In this document: positions 7,027 through 15,802 of the stretch, one piece after another
How positions within the stretch are numbered: position 1 is the stretch's first letter
Layout: each line of letters begins with the position of its first letter
Origin: Thiogranum sp.
GTDB taxonomy: Bacteria > Pseudomonadota > Gammaproteobacteria > DSM-19610
DNA: 56,677 nt
Assembly (NCBI GenBank): GCA_022340245.1
Contig: JAJDOI010000112.1
Span: 1-56,677 of the forward strand
Direction of reading: 5' to 3'
Made by a program: the position numbers and the translations under genes
Notes under the pieces: generated by a model
The model's database searches: none
The model's input: only the letters and a program-made list of their open reading frames with translations
Told to the model about the DNA's origin: nothing

Positions 7027-9552
7027 ATGAGTGCCGTTACCCCAACATCAGCAACAATACCGGTCGAGGACGATCGCACGGGCTTGAGCAAGGCCGCGCT
7101 CAAACGTGCATTTCTGGACAACCTCTACTACGTCCAGGGAAAGTTCCCGACGCTTGCGACCCAGATGGACTACTACATGGCATTGTCCTACGTGGTGCGT
7201 GACCGCATGTTGCAGCGCTGGATAAGCACGGCCGCGACCTATACCAGCAGCGGCTCACGCACGGTTGCTTACCTGTCAGCGGAATTTCTGATGGGCCCGC
7301 ACCTTGGCAACAATCTCATCAACCTGAGCATCTATGAGCCGGTGAAGCAGGCAGTCAGTGAACTCGGCCTGGACATCGACGAGCTGTTGGCACAGGAAGA
7401 AGAGCCTGGGCTCGGCAACGGCGGGCTGGGCCGGCTTGCCGCGTGCTTTCTGGATTCCCTGGCAACCCTGGAAATTCCCTCTCTGGGATACGGTATCCGT
7501 TACGAGTTCGGTATTTTTGCCCAGGATATCGTTGACGGCTGGCAGGTGGAAAAAACCGACAAGTGGTTGCGTATCGGTAACCCCTGGGAGATTGCGCGTC
7601 CCGAGTGGTCGGTTGAGGTGCAGCTGGGTGGCCATACCGAGCGCTACCTGGATGAGTACGGACACCGACGCACCCGCTGGGTGCCGGACAAAGTCGTCAA
7701 GGGCATCCCCTACGACACACCGATTCTCGGTTACCGGACGAATACCGCCAATACCCTGCGCCTGTGGCGCGCCGAGGCACCCGAGTCGTTCGATTTTGCG
7801 GCGTTCAACAGCGGTAATTACTACGGCGCGGTCGAGAAAAAGGTTGTCTCGGAGAACCTGACCAAGGTGCTGTATCCCAACGATGAACAGATGCAGGGCA
7901 AGGCGCTGCGCCTGCATCAGCAGTACTTCTTTGTCTCCTGTTCGCTGCAGGATATGTTGCGCATCCTCGAGGTGCAACGCATTCCGCTCGATCGGTTCCA
8001 CGAAAAATTCGCCGTGCAGCTCAACGATACCCACCCGGCCATCGCTGTGGCCGAGTTGATGCGCCTGCTGGTCGACGAGCGTGGTTTAAACTGGGAGCCG
8101 GCATGGAGCATTACCAGTAAGACCTTTGCCTATACCAATCACACCTTGCTACCCGAGGCGCTCGAAACCTGGTCGCTGTCGATGTTCGCCCGGGAACTGC
8201 CCCGCCACCTCGAAATCATTTACGAGATCAACGCGCGGTTTCTCGACGAAGTGCGCATTCGCTTTCTCGGCGATGAGGGGCGTGTGGCGCGCATGTCGCT
8301 GATCGACGAGCGGGGTGAGCGTGCTGTGCGCATGGCCAACCTGGCGTGTGTCGGCAGCGGCGCCATCAATGGTGTCGCCCAACTGCATACCGAACTGCTG
8401 AAGCAGGGCGTGTTGAAGGACTTTCATGATTTGTGGCCGGAAAAATTCAGCAACAAAACCAACGGCGTCACGCCGCGGCGCTGGATGGTGTTGAGCAACC
8501 CGAAGCTGGCGGATCTGATCACGCAGGCGATCGGGAACGGCTGGGTAACCGACCTCGGGCGGCTCGGGGAGCTGGAGGCGTTTGTCAATGACTCCGCGTT
8601 TCGCGAACAATGGGGCAACATCAAGCTGTCCAACAAGCGGCAGTTCGCCGCGTGTGTCCTGGAGCGAACCGGCGTCTGCGTAGACGCTGACAGTATGTTC
8701 GACGTGCAGGTCAAGCGTATTCACGAGTACAAGCGTCAACACCTGAACATCCTGCATGTCATTGCCCTGTACCATCGGATCAAGTCCAATCCGAAAATGG
8801 AAGTTCAGCCGCGTACATTTGTTTTTGCCGGCAAGGCGGCGCCGGGTTACCACATCGCCAAATTGATGATCCGCCTGATCACCGCCGTTGGCGAAGTGGT
8901 CAACCGTGACCCCGACGTGCGCGACCGCATCAAGGTCGTGTTTATGCCGAACTATAATGTCACTAACGGCCAGCGCGTCTACCCGGCCGCGGAGCTGTCG
9001 GAACAGATTTCCACCGCGGGCAAGGAGGCGTCGGGTACCGGGAATATGAAATTCTCCATGAACGGGGCGCTGACCATCGGCACGCTCGACGGCGCAAACA
9101 TAGAAATCAGGGAGGAGGTCGGCCAGGAGAACTTTTTCCTCTTCGGGCTGACCGCCGGGGAGATCGATACGCTGAAGAGCCAGGGCTACCGGCCCATGGA
9201 CTTCTACCATAACAATCCGGAACTGCAGGAAGTCTTCAATTTGATCCACGGCGGCTATTTCTCGCGCGGCGACACCAGCCTGTTCAAGCCGTTGACCGAC
9301 GGGCTGCTCGGCGTGGATCCGTACTTTCTGCTCGCGGACTACCAGTCCTATGTTGACTGTCAGGCGCAGGTCGATCAAGCTTACGGCGACCGCAGCCACT
9401 GGATACGCATGTCGATACTGAACGCGGCGCGCAGCGGCAAGTTCTCCTCTGACCGCACGATTCGCGAGTACTGCGACGACATCTGGAAAGTGGAACCTGT
9501 ACATATAGCGCTGGCGTCGCAGGACGAAATCAAGGCGGGTTTCCTGCAATAG
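7027..9552 (+). CDS. glgP: Glycogen/alpha-glucan phosphorylase (copy 1)
   Basis: An 841-residue GT35 enzyme that releases glucose 1-phosphate from alpha-1,4-glucans in the cytoplasm. Visible family motifs are LSAEFLMG, EPGLGNGGLGRLAACFLDS, QLNDTHPAIAVAELMR, NGVTPRRWM and KRIHEYKRQ. KEASGTGNMKF places the pyridoxal-phosphate lysine at Lys675. The length is normal. It begins 36 bases after the alpha-E gene with AGAGGCAGG as ribosome site, so it is probably in the same transcript. A second, clearly different phosphorylase lies at 26394-28898. Confidence 0.95.
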   Translation: MSAVTPTSATIPVEDDRTGLSKAALKRAFLDNLYYVQGKFPTLATQMDYYMALSYVVRDRMLQRWISTAATYTSSGSRTVAYLSAEFLMGPHLGNNLINLSIYEPVKQAVSELGLDIDELLAQEEEPGLGNGGLGRLAACFLDSLATLEIPSLGYGIRYEFGIFAQDIVDGWQVEKTDKWLRIGNPWEIARPEWSVEVQLGGHTERYLDEYGHRRTRWVPDKVVKGIPYDTPILGYRTNTANTLRLWRAEAPESFDFAAFNSGNYYGAVEKKVVSENLTKVLYPNDEQMQGKALRLHQQYFFVSCSLQDMLRILEVQRIPLDRFHEKFAVQLNDTHPAIAVAELMRLLVDERGLNWEPAWSITSKTFAYTNHTLLPEALETWSLSMFARELPRHLEIIYEINARFLDEVRIRFLGDEGRVARMSLIDERGERAVRMANLACVGSGAINGVAQLHTELLKQGVLKDFHDLWPEKFSNKTNGVTPRRWMVLSNPKLADLITQAIGNGWVTDLGRLGELEAFVNDSAFREQWGNIKLSNKRQFAACVLERTGVCVDADSMFDVQVKRIHEYKRQHLNILHVIALYHRIKSNPKMEVQPRTFVFAGKAAPGYHIAKLMIRLITAVGEVVNRDPDVRDRIKVVFMPNYNVTNGQRVYPAAELSEQISTAGKEASGTGNMKFSMNGALTIGTLDGANIEIREEVGQENFFLFGLTAGEIDTLKSQGYRPMDFYHNNPELQEVFNLIHGGYFSRGDTSLFKPLTDGLLGVDPYFLLADYQSYVDCQAQVDQAYGDRSHWIRMSILNAARSGKFSSDRTIREYCDDIWKVEPVHIALASQDEIKAGFLQ

Positions 9553-9567
9553 GCCGCAATCGCGGCC
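9552..9567 (+). other. Hairpin directly after the glgP stop codon
   Basis: GGCCGC-AATC-GCGGCC is a perfect six-base stem with a four-base loop, beginning on the last base of the stop codon. There is no T tract, so it is more likely an RNA-stabilising or partial attenuation element than a full terminator before the transhydrogenase gene. Confidence 0.5.
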
Positions 9568-9630
9568 GGGCGCCGGCCAGGTAGACGAGCCTCAAACGGC
9601 CGGCGAGCTGAAGGATAGCGGAAGACTCCC

Positions 9631-11028
9631 ATGAATCAGTGCGACTTCGACCTGCTGGTGGTCGGCTCCGGCCCGGGCGGGCAGAGCGCGGCGCTGCAGG
9701 CCGCCGCCTATGGCATGCGCGTCGGACTCATCGAGCGCAAACCCTATATCGGTGGCGTCAGCCTGCAGACCGGCACCATTCCCAGCAAGGCGCTGCGCGA
9801 GGCCGCCTACCTGGCGTCGCGCTTCGCCGCCGGCGGCATGCGCCAGGCGGTGCACGGCGGCTCGCCGGTGCACAGCGGTTTTCTCGGGGAGGCCATCGGG
9901 CGCAAGCAGCGCGTCATTGAAAACCAGGAAGCGCTGCTGCTGAAACGGCTGATGGCCAGCGGGGTCATGCTGCTGCCGGGAGAAGCCTCGTTCGCCGATC
10001 CGCATACGCTGGTCCTGCGCCGACCCAACGGCGAACAGGAGCGCCTGCGCGCCGGCGTTATCGTGCTGGCGACCGGGTCGCGCCCGCGCCGGCCCGCGGA
10101 TGTCCCCTTCGACAAGGAACGGGTGCTGGATTCCTCCTCCATTCTCAAGCTGCGCTGGTTGCCGGGGCGGCTGCTGGTGGTCGGTGGCGGGGTCATCGCC
10201 TGTGAGTTCGCCACCATGTTCGCGCCCCTGGGGGTGGAGGTTGAGCTGGTGGATTCACACCCGCACCTGCTTGCCTATCTGGACGGCGATATCCAGCAGA
10301 TCCTCGAGGCGGAATTCCTCGACATGGGTATACAGTTGCACATGCAGACCCGGGTGACGCGTATCCGCCGCGACGGCGACCGGGTATCGCTGACGACCGG
10401 GGAGGGGCACAGTCTGGAGGCCGACGTGCTGCTGTATGCGCTTGGGCGTGAACCCAACTACACGGGGCTCAACCTTCAGGCGGCGGACCTCGCGCCGGAC
10501 GATCGTGGCTGGGTACGCATTAACGCGCAGCACCAGACCGCGCATCCGCATATCTATATCATCGGCGATCTCGCCGGCCGGCCGTCGCTGGCGTCCACGG
10601 CCATGGAACAGGGCCGCAGGGTGGTGAACCACGCTTTCAGCGGCCATCAGCCGGAGGCCGCCGAACTGCTGCCCATGGCCATCTACACCATTCCCGAACT
10701 CTCCTATGTTGGCCGGACCGAACGCGAACTGCACGAACAGGGTGTCGACTATGTCACGGGCCGTGCGCGCTTTGCGGAAACCGCCCGTGGGCAGATTATC
10801 GGTGCGGACCGGGGCTTCATGAAGCTGCTGGTGGACCGTCAGCAGCGCACGCTGCTGGGCGTGCATATTATCGGTGAATCGGCCAGCGAGCTGGTGCATG
10901 TCGGCCAGCTGGCGATGGTGTGTCACGCGAGCGTCGACGTGCTCGCCGCCAGTGTTTTTAACTACCCGACCCTGGCCGAGTGTTACAAGAGCGCCGCGCT
11001 GGATTGTCTCCGGCAGTTGTCGACCTGA
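9631..11028 (+). CDS. sthA: Soluble NAD(P)+ transhydrogenase
   Basis: A 465-residue FAD flavoprotein of the pyridine nucleotide-disulfide oxidoreductase superfamily. GSGPGG at 12-17 binds FAD, GGGVIACEFA near 185 binds NAD(P), and a C-terminal dimerisation domain ends the protein. The usual redox-active cysteines of the GGxCLNxGCIPSK motif are replaced: residues 41-53 read GGVSLQTGTIPSK. This is the hallmark of SthA/UdhA, which passes hydride between NADPH and NADH without a disulfide. Its place after ATP-grasp/alpha-E/glgP suggests a link between storage-glucan breakdown and NADPH balance, which is inference. Confidence 0.9.
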   Translation: MNQCDFDLLVVGSGPGGQSAALQAAAYGMRVGLIERKPYIGGVSLQTGTIPSKALREAAYLASRFAAGGMRQAVHGGSPVHSGFLGEAIGRKQRVIENQEALLLKRLMASGVMLLPGEASFADPHTLVLRRPNGEQERLRAGVIVLATGSRPRRPADVPFDKERVLDSSSILKLRWLPGRLLVVGGGVIACEFATMFAPLGVEVELVDSHPHLLAYLDGDIQQILEAEFLDMGIQLHMQTRVTRIRRDGDRVSLTTGEGHSLEADVLLYALGREPNYTGLNLQAADLAPDDRGWVRINAQHQTAHPHIYIIGDLAGRPSLASTAMEQGRRVVNHAFSGHQPEAAELLPMAIYTIPELSYVGRTERELHEQGVDYVTGRARFAETARGQIIGADRGFMKLLVDRQQRTLLGVHIIGESASELVHVGQLAMVCHASVDVLAASVFNYPTLAECYKSAALDCLRQLST

Positions 11029-11067
11029 GCGCGGCCGCGCCCGGCTGTCTCCACAGTCAGGCTCGCA

Positions 11068-12417
11068 TCACACCGATGCCTGCCTGGCAGCGCCCATGGG
11101 GGCGCCCGCGAGCCGGCTGTAGGCAGCGGCCAGCGCGTACTGATCGCCGACGTTGCCCGGAAAGATAACCACCGGCAGCCGCGGATAGCGCGGGTGGCTG
11201 GCGGGGCAGCGCACCACGGAACAGCCGGGCAGAATCTGCCCGAGTACCCGCGAGGCGCGCAGCGCCAGGCCGGAACTCAACACGTCATTTGAGGTGATGC
11301 CGCCCTTACTGATGAGAAACCCGAGCGTCCGCGGCAGATGGTGGACCACGCTCATCAGAAATGCCGACACCATGTCTCCGAACGCCAGGCGGGTGGCCTG
11401 GTCGGCAAAGGTCTTTTCGCCGCGGCTGGTGTAAATCACTGCAGTCTTGCCGAGGGCATGCGCCTCCCGGCCCTGCGTGACAATGGCGTCGCGCAGCGCC
11501 TGGTGGTTGCCGGCGATCTGTTCGACGTCGATTTCGATTGCCGCGGTATCGGGCATCTTCAGCAGTTCGGCGAGTTGCTGCGTGGTCTTGCTCACATGCG
11601 AGCCGACAATGACCGCACCCGGGCGGCCGTCGCGGACGTATTCGCGCATGGCCGCCGGAAGCACCGGTTGCGCCGGCAGCTGTGCGAGCGCGCTCAACAG
11701 GCTCGCGGCGCTGCGAAACAGAAAACGCTTGCCACTGGCGGCGACCGCCGTGAGCTGCTCGCAGAAATGATCCAGGTCCTGCTGCGTCTCGGCATCGACG
11801 ACGCAGCAGGCGTTACCGCCGAGCGCCATCAGGCGCGGGCGTGAGTCGCCGCGCACGTCGGCGAGCAGGAAACGCTCGACCGCGCCGGCCTTGATGCGGC
11901 CAGCGGTCTTTTCCTCGACATAGTCCGGCAGATAACTGTGCGAATAGCCGAACACGGAATCCCGGGCAAACTCTGTTTCATGTACCGGTAGCGGTTTGCC
12001 GTCCACCATAAGGTAGTGCACGCTGTCACGGGTAATACGACCACCCTCGAAAAATGCGGGTACCAGGAAGTGGGCATCAAACGGTCCGAGCACCTCGGCG
12101 ATCACGTCGGTTTCCACCGGGTAGTGACCGCGCAGGGTCGAATCGGAGCGGCTCACCATGATCGGGTTGATGGCGTGACCGGCATCCGCGAGTTCGGCGA
12201 GCGCCTGTTTGAGGTTCACACACACGTCGCGGGTGACCGCCGCCGCCTTGTCGGCGCTCATGCCGCGGGTGTTGCCGAGGACGAAGAACAGCGGGGCTGC
12301 GTCGCGCAGTCCTTCCTTCAGGGTGTCGACATCCCAGCGGGTCAGCAACAGGCAGCTGTGTACAGTCTGCGAGCCGGTCGGGTCGTCATCGAGTACTATG
12401 ATCTTGGTGGTCGCCAT
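11068..12417 (-). CDS. DUF1537 four-carbon acid sugar kinase family protein
   Basis: A 449-residue kinase with the DUF1537 N-terminal domain (DDDPTG at about 10-15, SRSDSTLRGHYP near 90) and the C-terminal nucleotide-binding domain (SKGGITSNDV near 370). Characterised relatives (OtnK, DtnK, LtnK) phosphorylate threonate, erythronate or 2-oxo-tetronate so that the product can be oxidised, decarboxylated or cleaved by an aldolase. Here it lies downstream of a phosphoketolase-like gene, with an IclR regulator and a class II aldolase close by, which fits a sugar-acid or sugar-phosphate pathway. The substrate cannot be read from sequence. It converges on sthA with 39 bases between. Confidence 0.85.
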   Translation of the reverse strand: MATTKIIVLDDDPTGSQTVHSCLLLTRWDVDTLKEGLRDAAPLFFVLGNTRGMSADKAAAVTRDVCVNLKQALAELADAGHAINPIMVSRSDSTLRGHYPVETDVIAEVLGPFDAHFLVPAFFEGGRITRDSVHYLMVDGKPLPVHETEFARDSVFGYSHSYLPDYVEEKTAGRIKAGAVERFLLADVRGDSRPRLMALGGNACCVVDAETQQDLDHFCEQLTAVAASGKRFLFRSAASLLSALAQLPAQPVLPAAMREYVRDGRPGAVIVGSHVSKTTQQLAELLKMPDTAAIEIDVEQIAGNHQALRDAIVTQGREAHALGKTAVIYTSRGEKTFADQATRLAFGDMVSAFLMSVVHHLPRTLGFLISKGGITSNDVLSSGLALRASRVLGQILPGCSVVRCPASHPRYPRLPVVIFPGNVGDQYALAAAYSRLAGAPMGAARQASV

Positions 12418-12452
12418 GCGGCTATCCTGTTAGAAACTCCATACACACGGTG

Positions 12453-12483
12453 GACCCGCGCAGGCAGTGTTCCTGCGCGGGTC
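12453..12483 (-). other. Strong intercistronic hairpin
   Basis: GACCCGCGCAGG and CCTGCGCGGGTC form a perfect 12-base stem with a seven-base loop, six bases downstream of the TPP-enzyme stop and 35 bases before the kinase start. Both genes run leftward. With no T run, it may uncouple or stabilise the two parts of one transcript rather than end it. Confidence 0.65.
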
Positions 12484-12488
12484 GACAC

Positions 12489-14705
12489 TCAGCGCGGCGC
12501 CATGGCCCGTTCGACCATTAGCCCGGCGGTTATCCCGTTGAAGTCCATGATCTCCCCCGGCGAGGCGGTGGTTTCGCCGCGCTTCCAGCAGATCACGTCG
12601 CGCTTTGGCGCACGCGTGCGCAACAGCACCGGTTCCAGCGGTGCGCTGGGCCCGCCGCTGACTGCAAGCAAGACGTCGCCGTCGAACAGGGCGTTGAAGT
12701 GCTCGTCGTCCATGAAGCGGTTGTCGGGTTCGGCGACCGTGTCCCAGGCGATGTCCGTCGGCCGGTACAGGCGGCGCGGGTTGACAACCGCCACGATGCG
12801 CACCCGGTAGCCTTCGGCTTCGAGGCGGTCTTTGGCCTCGAACACCGGCAGCAGCACCATGTCGCCGGTCACCGCGAACACGATGGTGCCCTTGTCGCCG
12901 GAGGCCGAGGTATAGAGTGTCGCCGCGCCCTGGTCAACGGCGTGGCGTGCCTCGTCCAGCGACACGTATACCGGCAGCGGGCTCTTCGAGGCGATGATCA
13001 CCATGCTTTTGTTGAAGCTGCCGGTGGCGTATTCGTAGGCCACCTGGATGGCGTTGGCATCGCAGGGGAACAGCGGATAGACATTGCCGTTGCGCATCAT
13101 CGCGGCGAAGTAGTTCTCGATCTCCGGACGCTGATGGGTCCAGCCGTTGCGGCCCTGTTCCAGCGCCCCCGCGGTGAACATCGTGACGATCGACGGCGTG
13201 CGGCGGCGCAGTTCCGCCATCGCCTGGGCCACCGTCTGCACAATGGGCCAGCCGTTGATGGCGAACGACTCGTATGACAGCCACAGCGCGCGTGAGCCGA
13301 ACAGCGACAGCCCCGCGGCAAAGCCTGCGCAGGCGTCCTCGTTGAGCGGTTCGTACACCTGGCCGGCGGGTTCCTGGTTGTAGAGCGGGTCGCGCGTGGG
13401 GTGACGGATCTTCAGCGCGTCGTTGATGTTCTTCATCGCCGAGGCCTCGTTGCCGTCGGCGTTGGTGACCACGAACCGCGGGTCGGCCTGGCCCACCTGG
13501 GCCACCAGCGCGCCCATGGCGGTGGCCGGCACGGCCTTTTCGCCGATGGCGAAATCCTGCATGGCGAGTGTCGGCAGCGCGCTCAGCGCCAGTTCCGACT
13601 CGGTGACTACGGTTTTGGCCGCCGGACCACCGCCGGCGCGGCTGAAGTTATCGCGCACGATCTGCCAGGCCGCGGCCGGCAGGGCACGGCGCTTCAGGCC
13701 GTCGATAATGTGCGGCTGGTCGAGCGTGTCGGCGGGGTACAGGTTATGCGACTTGGCGCCCACGGTGTGCACGCCGGCGCCCTTGAGTTGCTTGATGATA
13801 AAGGCCGTCAGCTTGCCGCCCATGGCCGAGCGCGCCGCCCGGTCCATGCCTTCGAGCACCGCCCGGGTGAATGCCAGGCGCCGCTCGAAGGAAAAGCGCG
13901 TGCTGTCGACAAAGGCGCCTTCCTGGCGGTTGTCGTCGAAGTCGCTGGCGTCGACCAGGATGACGTCGTCGAAACCGTGGCCTTTCCAGTAGTCGAGCAT
14001 CTGCGCATTGCTGTGCAGCGACACCATGGAGTGGTGCTCCTGCGAATAGCCGTTCCAGATCAGCACCGGCAGAAAGTTGGTGACGTCCGGGTAGGCGGTG
14101 TGAAAGTGCATCATGGCATTCAGGACGTAGGGTTCACCCATGCCGCCGTCGCCGATGGTCACCGGGAACAGCTTGTCGCGGTGCAGGTAAGCGCCGGCCA
14201 TGGCAAAGTGCTGTCCCTGGCCGAGCGGGCCTGCGGGCGCCAGCAGGCCGGGAATGGCGCCGGAGAGATGGCCGAGCAGACCGTGCTTTTCGCGAAAGCG
14301 CTGCATCATGTCCTGCATACTGCGGATGCCCATTTCTTCCAGCGACGCATCGAGGAACATCGAGGCGTAGAAACCGGGTGCATGGTGACCGACTTCGGTG
14401 ACGATATTGGTGTGGCCGAGCATCATCAGCGACGCGTGCGCCTCGGCGCTGGAGGCGAAACCGCCCGGGTGGCCGGAACCCTTGGAGGCGGTCACCTGCA
14501 GGGTCAGGTAGCGCAGTGCGTCGGCACCGAGCAGCGTCTGGTAGACAGCCTTGTCGTCGCTACTGTCGGCGATGGCCTGCTGACCGGCGGCGATCACCGC
14601 CTGGTCGGCGTGGCGGCCGAATTCCGGCCAGGCTTCGCCGAAATACTGGATGCCTTCGCAGAAGGCGGGAGTGGAATCAAGTTTTTCAGCCGTGTTCGCG
14701 GTCAT
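12489..14705 (-). CDS. Phosphoketolase-like thiamine-diphosphate enzyme
   Basis: A 738-residue TPP enzyme of the phosphoketolase/transketolase group. SGHPGG at 77-82 and GHHAPGFYASMFLD at 107-120 are family motifs. GDGGMGEP at 185-192 with Asn219 (WNGY) forms the TPP/Mg site. A second pyrimidine-binding half (SYESFAINGWPIVQ) follows. It is shorter and differs at several phosphoketolase positions, and close relatives carry inconsistent names, so the reaction is left open; C-C cleavage of a ketose phosphate is most likely. ATG 14705 is chosen because GAGGA lies 7 bases upstream; an earlier in-frame start at 14753 lacks this. The IclR gene is divergent, with matching boxes between. Confidence 0.75.
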   Translation of the reverse strand: MTANTAEKLDSTPAFCEGIQYFGEAWPEFGRHADQAVIAAGQQAIADSSDDKAVYQTLLGADALRYLTLQVTASKGSGHPGGFASSAEAHASLMMLGHTNIVTEVGHHAPGFYASMFLDASLEEMGIRSMQDMMQRFREKHGLLGHLSGAIPGLLAPAGPLGQGQHFAMAGAYLHRDKLFPVTIGDGGMGEPYVLNAMMHFHTAYPDVTNFLPVLIWNGYSQEHHSMVSLHSNAQMLDYWKGHGFDDVILVDASDFDDNRQEGAFVDSTRFSFERRLAFTRAVLEGMDRAARSAMGGKLTAFIIKQLKGAGVHTVGAKSHNLYPADTLDQPHIIDGLKRRALPAAAWQIVRDNFSRAGGGPAAKTVVTESELALSALPTLAMQDFAIGEKAVPATAMGALVAQVGQADPRFVVTNADGNEASAMKNINDALKIRHPTRDPLYNQEPAGQVYEPLNEDACAGFAAGLSLFGSRALWLSYESFAINGWPIVQTVAQAMAELRRRTPSIVTMFTAGALEQGRNGWTHQRPEIENYFAAMMRNGNVYPLFPCDANAIQVAYEYATGSFNKSMVIIASKSPLPVYVSLDEARHAVDQGAATLYTSASGDKGTIVFAVTGDMVLLPVFEAKDRLEAEGYRVRIVAVVNPRRLYRPTDIAWDTVAEPDNRFMDDEHFNALFDGDVLLAVSGGPSAPLEPVLLRTRAPKRDVICWKRGETTASPGEIMDFNGITAGLMVERAMAPR

Positions 14706-14733
14706 GGTGCAGTCCTCGTGGTCCGGTGGCGTA

Positions 14734-14748
14734 TTGCACACTACAGAA
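14734..14748. promoter_or_regulatory. Weak third IclR-type box
   Basis: TTGCACACTACAGAA matches 11 of 15 positions of the two better boxes and lies 19 bases from the nearest one, toward the TPP-enzyme start. It may be a low-affinity half of a tandem operator. Confidence 0.35.
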
Positions 14749-14752
14749 TACA

Positions 14753-14767
14753 TTTCACATTACGAAA
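14753..14767. promoter_or_regulatory. Candidate IclR operator upstream of the TPP enzyme gene
   Basis: TTTCACATTACGAAA is an imperfect palindrome with TTTC and GAAA arms. It recurs with 13 of 15 identities at 14883-14897 beside the regulator's own start. Position and recurrence support an IclR-family binding site; binding itself is untested. Confidence 0.55.
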
Positions 14768-14882
14768 AATTCCGGACTTAAGACCCAGCGACCGGGCCAA
14801 TACCCATGCCCATGCCGCTGCTACCTGCCGGAGGTTGTCACTAAGATAGCCGTTGGATTATCATTGCGCAATACATAATCGT

Positions 14883-14897
14883 TTTCACTCTACGAAA
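14883..14897. promoter_or_regulatory. Candidate IclR operator at the regulator's own start
   Basis: TTTCACTCTACGAAA ends two bases before the ATG of the IclR gene, where a ribosome site would normally be. Occupancy would block the regulator's own expression, the usual autoregulation of this family. No good Shine-Dalgarno is visible, so the mRNA may be leaderless or the true start may lie downstream. Confidence 0.55.
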
Positions 14898-14898
14898 T

Positions 14899-15657
14899 AT
14901 GACCGAGCGTACTTCATCAATCCAGGTTCTCGACCGTTCCGCGGCGCTGATCGACGCGATCGCCGCCAGCGAGGCGCCGCTGAGTCTGAAAATACTCGCA
15001 GCCGAAACCGGGCTGCACCCGTCCACGGGTTTTCGCATCCTCGCCGCGCTTATCGCGATCGGTTTCGTCGAGCGCGACAGCCGCGGCCGCTACATGCTGG
15101 GGCGCAAGCTGTTGCATCTTGCCGGGCGGGTGCGCCGCGGTATCGACATCCGCGAGGAGGCCCGCAACATCATGGAAGCGCTGCGCGACCAGCTGGGCGA
15201 AACCGTTAACCTCACGGTGCGCCAGGGTGACGAGGTGATCTATATCGAGCGCGTCAGTCCCACGCGCATGATGCGCGTGGAACAGGTGGTCGGCAGCCGC
15301 GCGCCGCTGCATGTGACGGCGGTGGGTAAGATGATGCTCGGCGAGCTGGGCGATCCGTTCGTTCGCGCTTACGCCGAGCGCACCGGTCTGCCGCCCTATA
15401 CCTGCCACACGATCACCTCCGGCGAGCGGCTGCTCGAGGCGGTACACCAGGTCAGCGCCGATGGCTATGCGCTGGATAATGAAGAGGCGGAGGAGGGTGT
15501 CGGCTGTATCGGTACGCTGATCCGGGACAACACCGGCGCCGTGGTCGCAGGCTTGTCCATCTCGGCGCCCATAGAACGCCGTCAGGATGCCTGGATTGCG
15601 CTGGTGCAACAGGCCGGACGCCGGATCTCGGAACGCCTGGGTTATTTTGGCCGCTGA
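14899..15657 (+). CDS. IclR-family transcriptional regulator
   Basis: A 252-residue regulator with an N-terminal winged helix (about 7-65: SSIQVLDRSAALIDAIAAS, then HPSTGFRILAAL) and the IclR effector domain (about 75-250: REEARNIMEALRDQLGETVNL, APLHVTAVGKMML). It is divergent from the phosphoketolase-like gene and 145 bases before the aldolase gene. IclR proteins often control adjacent catabolic genes in response to a pathway metabolite, so the sugar-acid cluster is the obvious target. Confidence 0.9.
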   Translation: MTERTSSIQVLDRSAALIDAIAASEAPLSLKILAAETGLHPSTGFRILAALIAIGFVERDSRGRYMLGRKLLHLAGRVRRGIDIREEARNIMEALRDQLGETVNLTVRQGDEVIYIERVSPTRMMRVEQVVGSRAPLHVTAVGKMMLGELGDPFVRAYAERTGLPPYTCHTITSGERLLEAVHQVSADGYALDNEEAEEGVGCIGTLIRDNTGAVVAGLSISAPIERRQDAWIALVQQAGRRISERLGYFGR

Positions 15658-15802
15658 AGCGCGTGCCGCCACGCACAGCGCGGGCGCAGCGGGTGATGGG
15701 TTGCAGCGGCAGTGGCTTATCGTATGCATAAGCAGACGCGATTTTTCCCCGGCGCGCAACTGACGCAGAATTCCGCAGGCATTCATTAATACGGAGGACT
15801 CT

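Noticed and set aside
8149-9549. 466-codon minus-strand frame
   Set aside because: Antisense shadow of glycogen phosphorylase copy 1.
13401-14849. 482-codon plus-strand frame
   Set aside because: Antisense to the phosphoketolase-like gene, which has clear TPP motifs.
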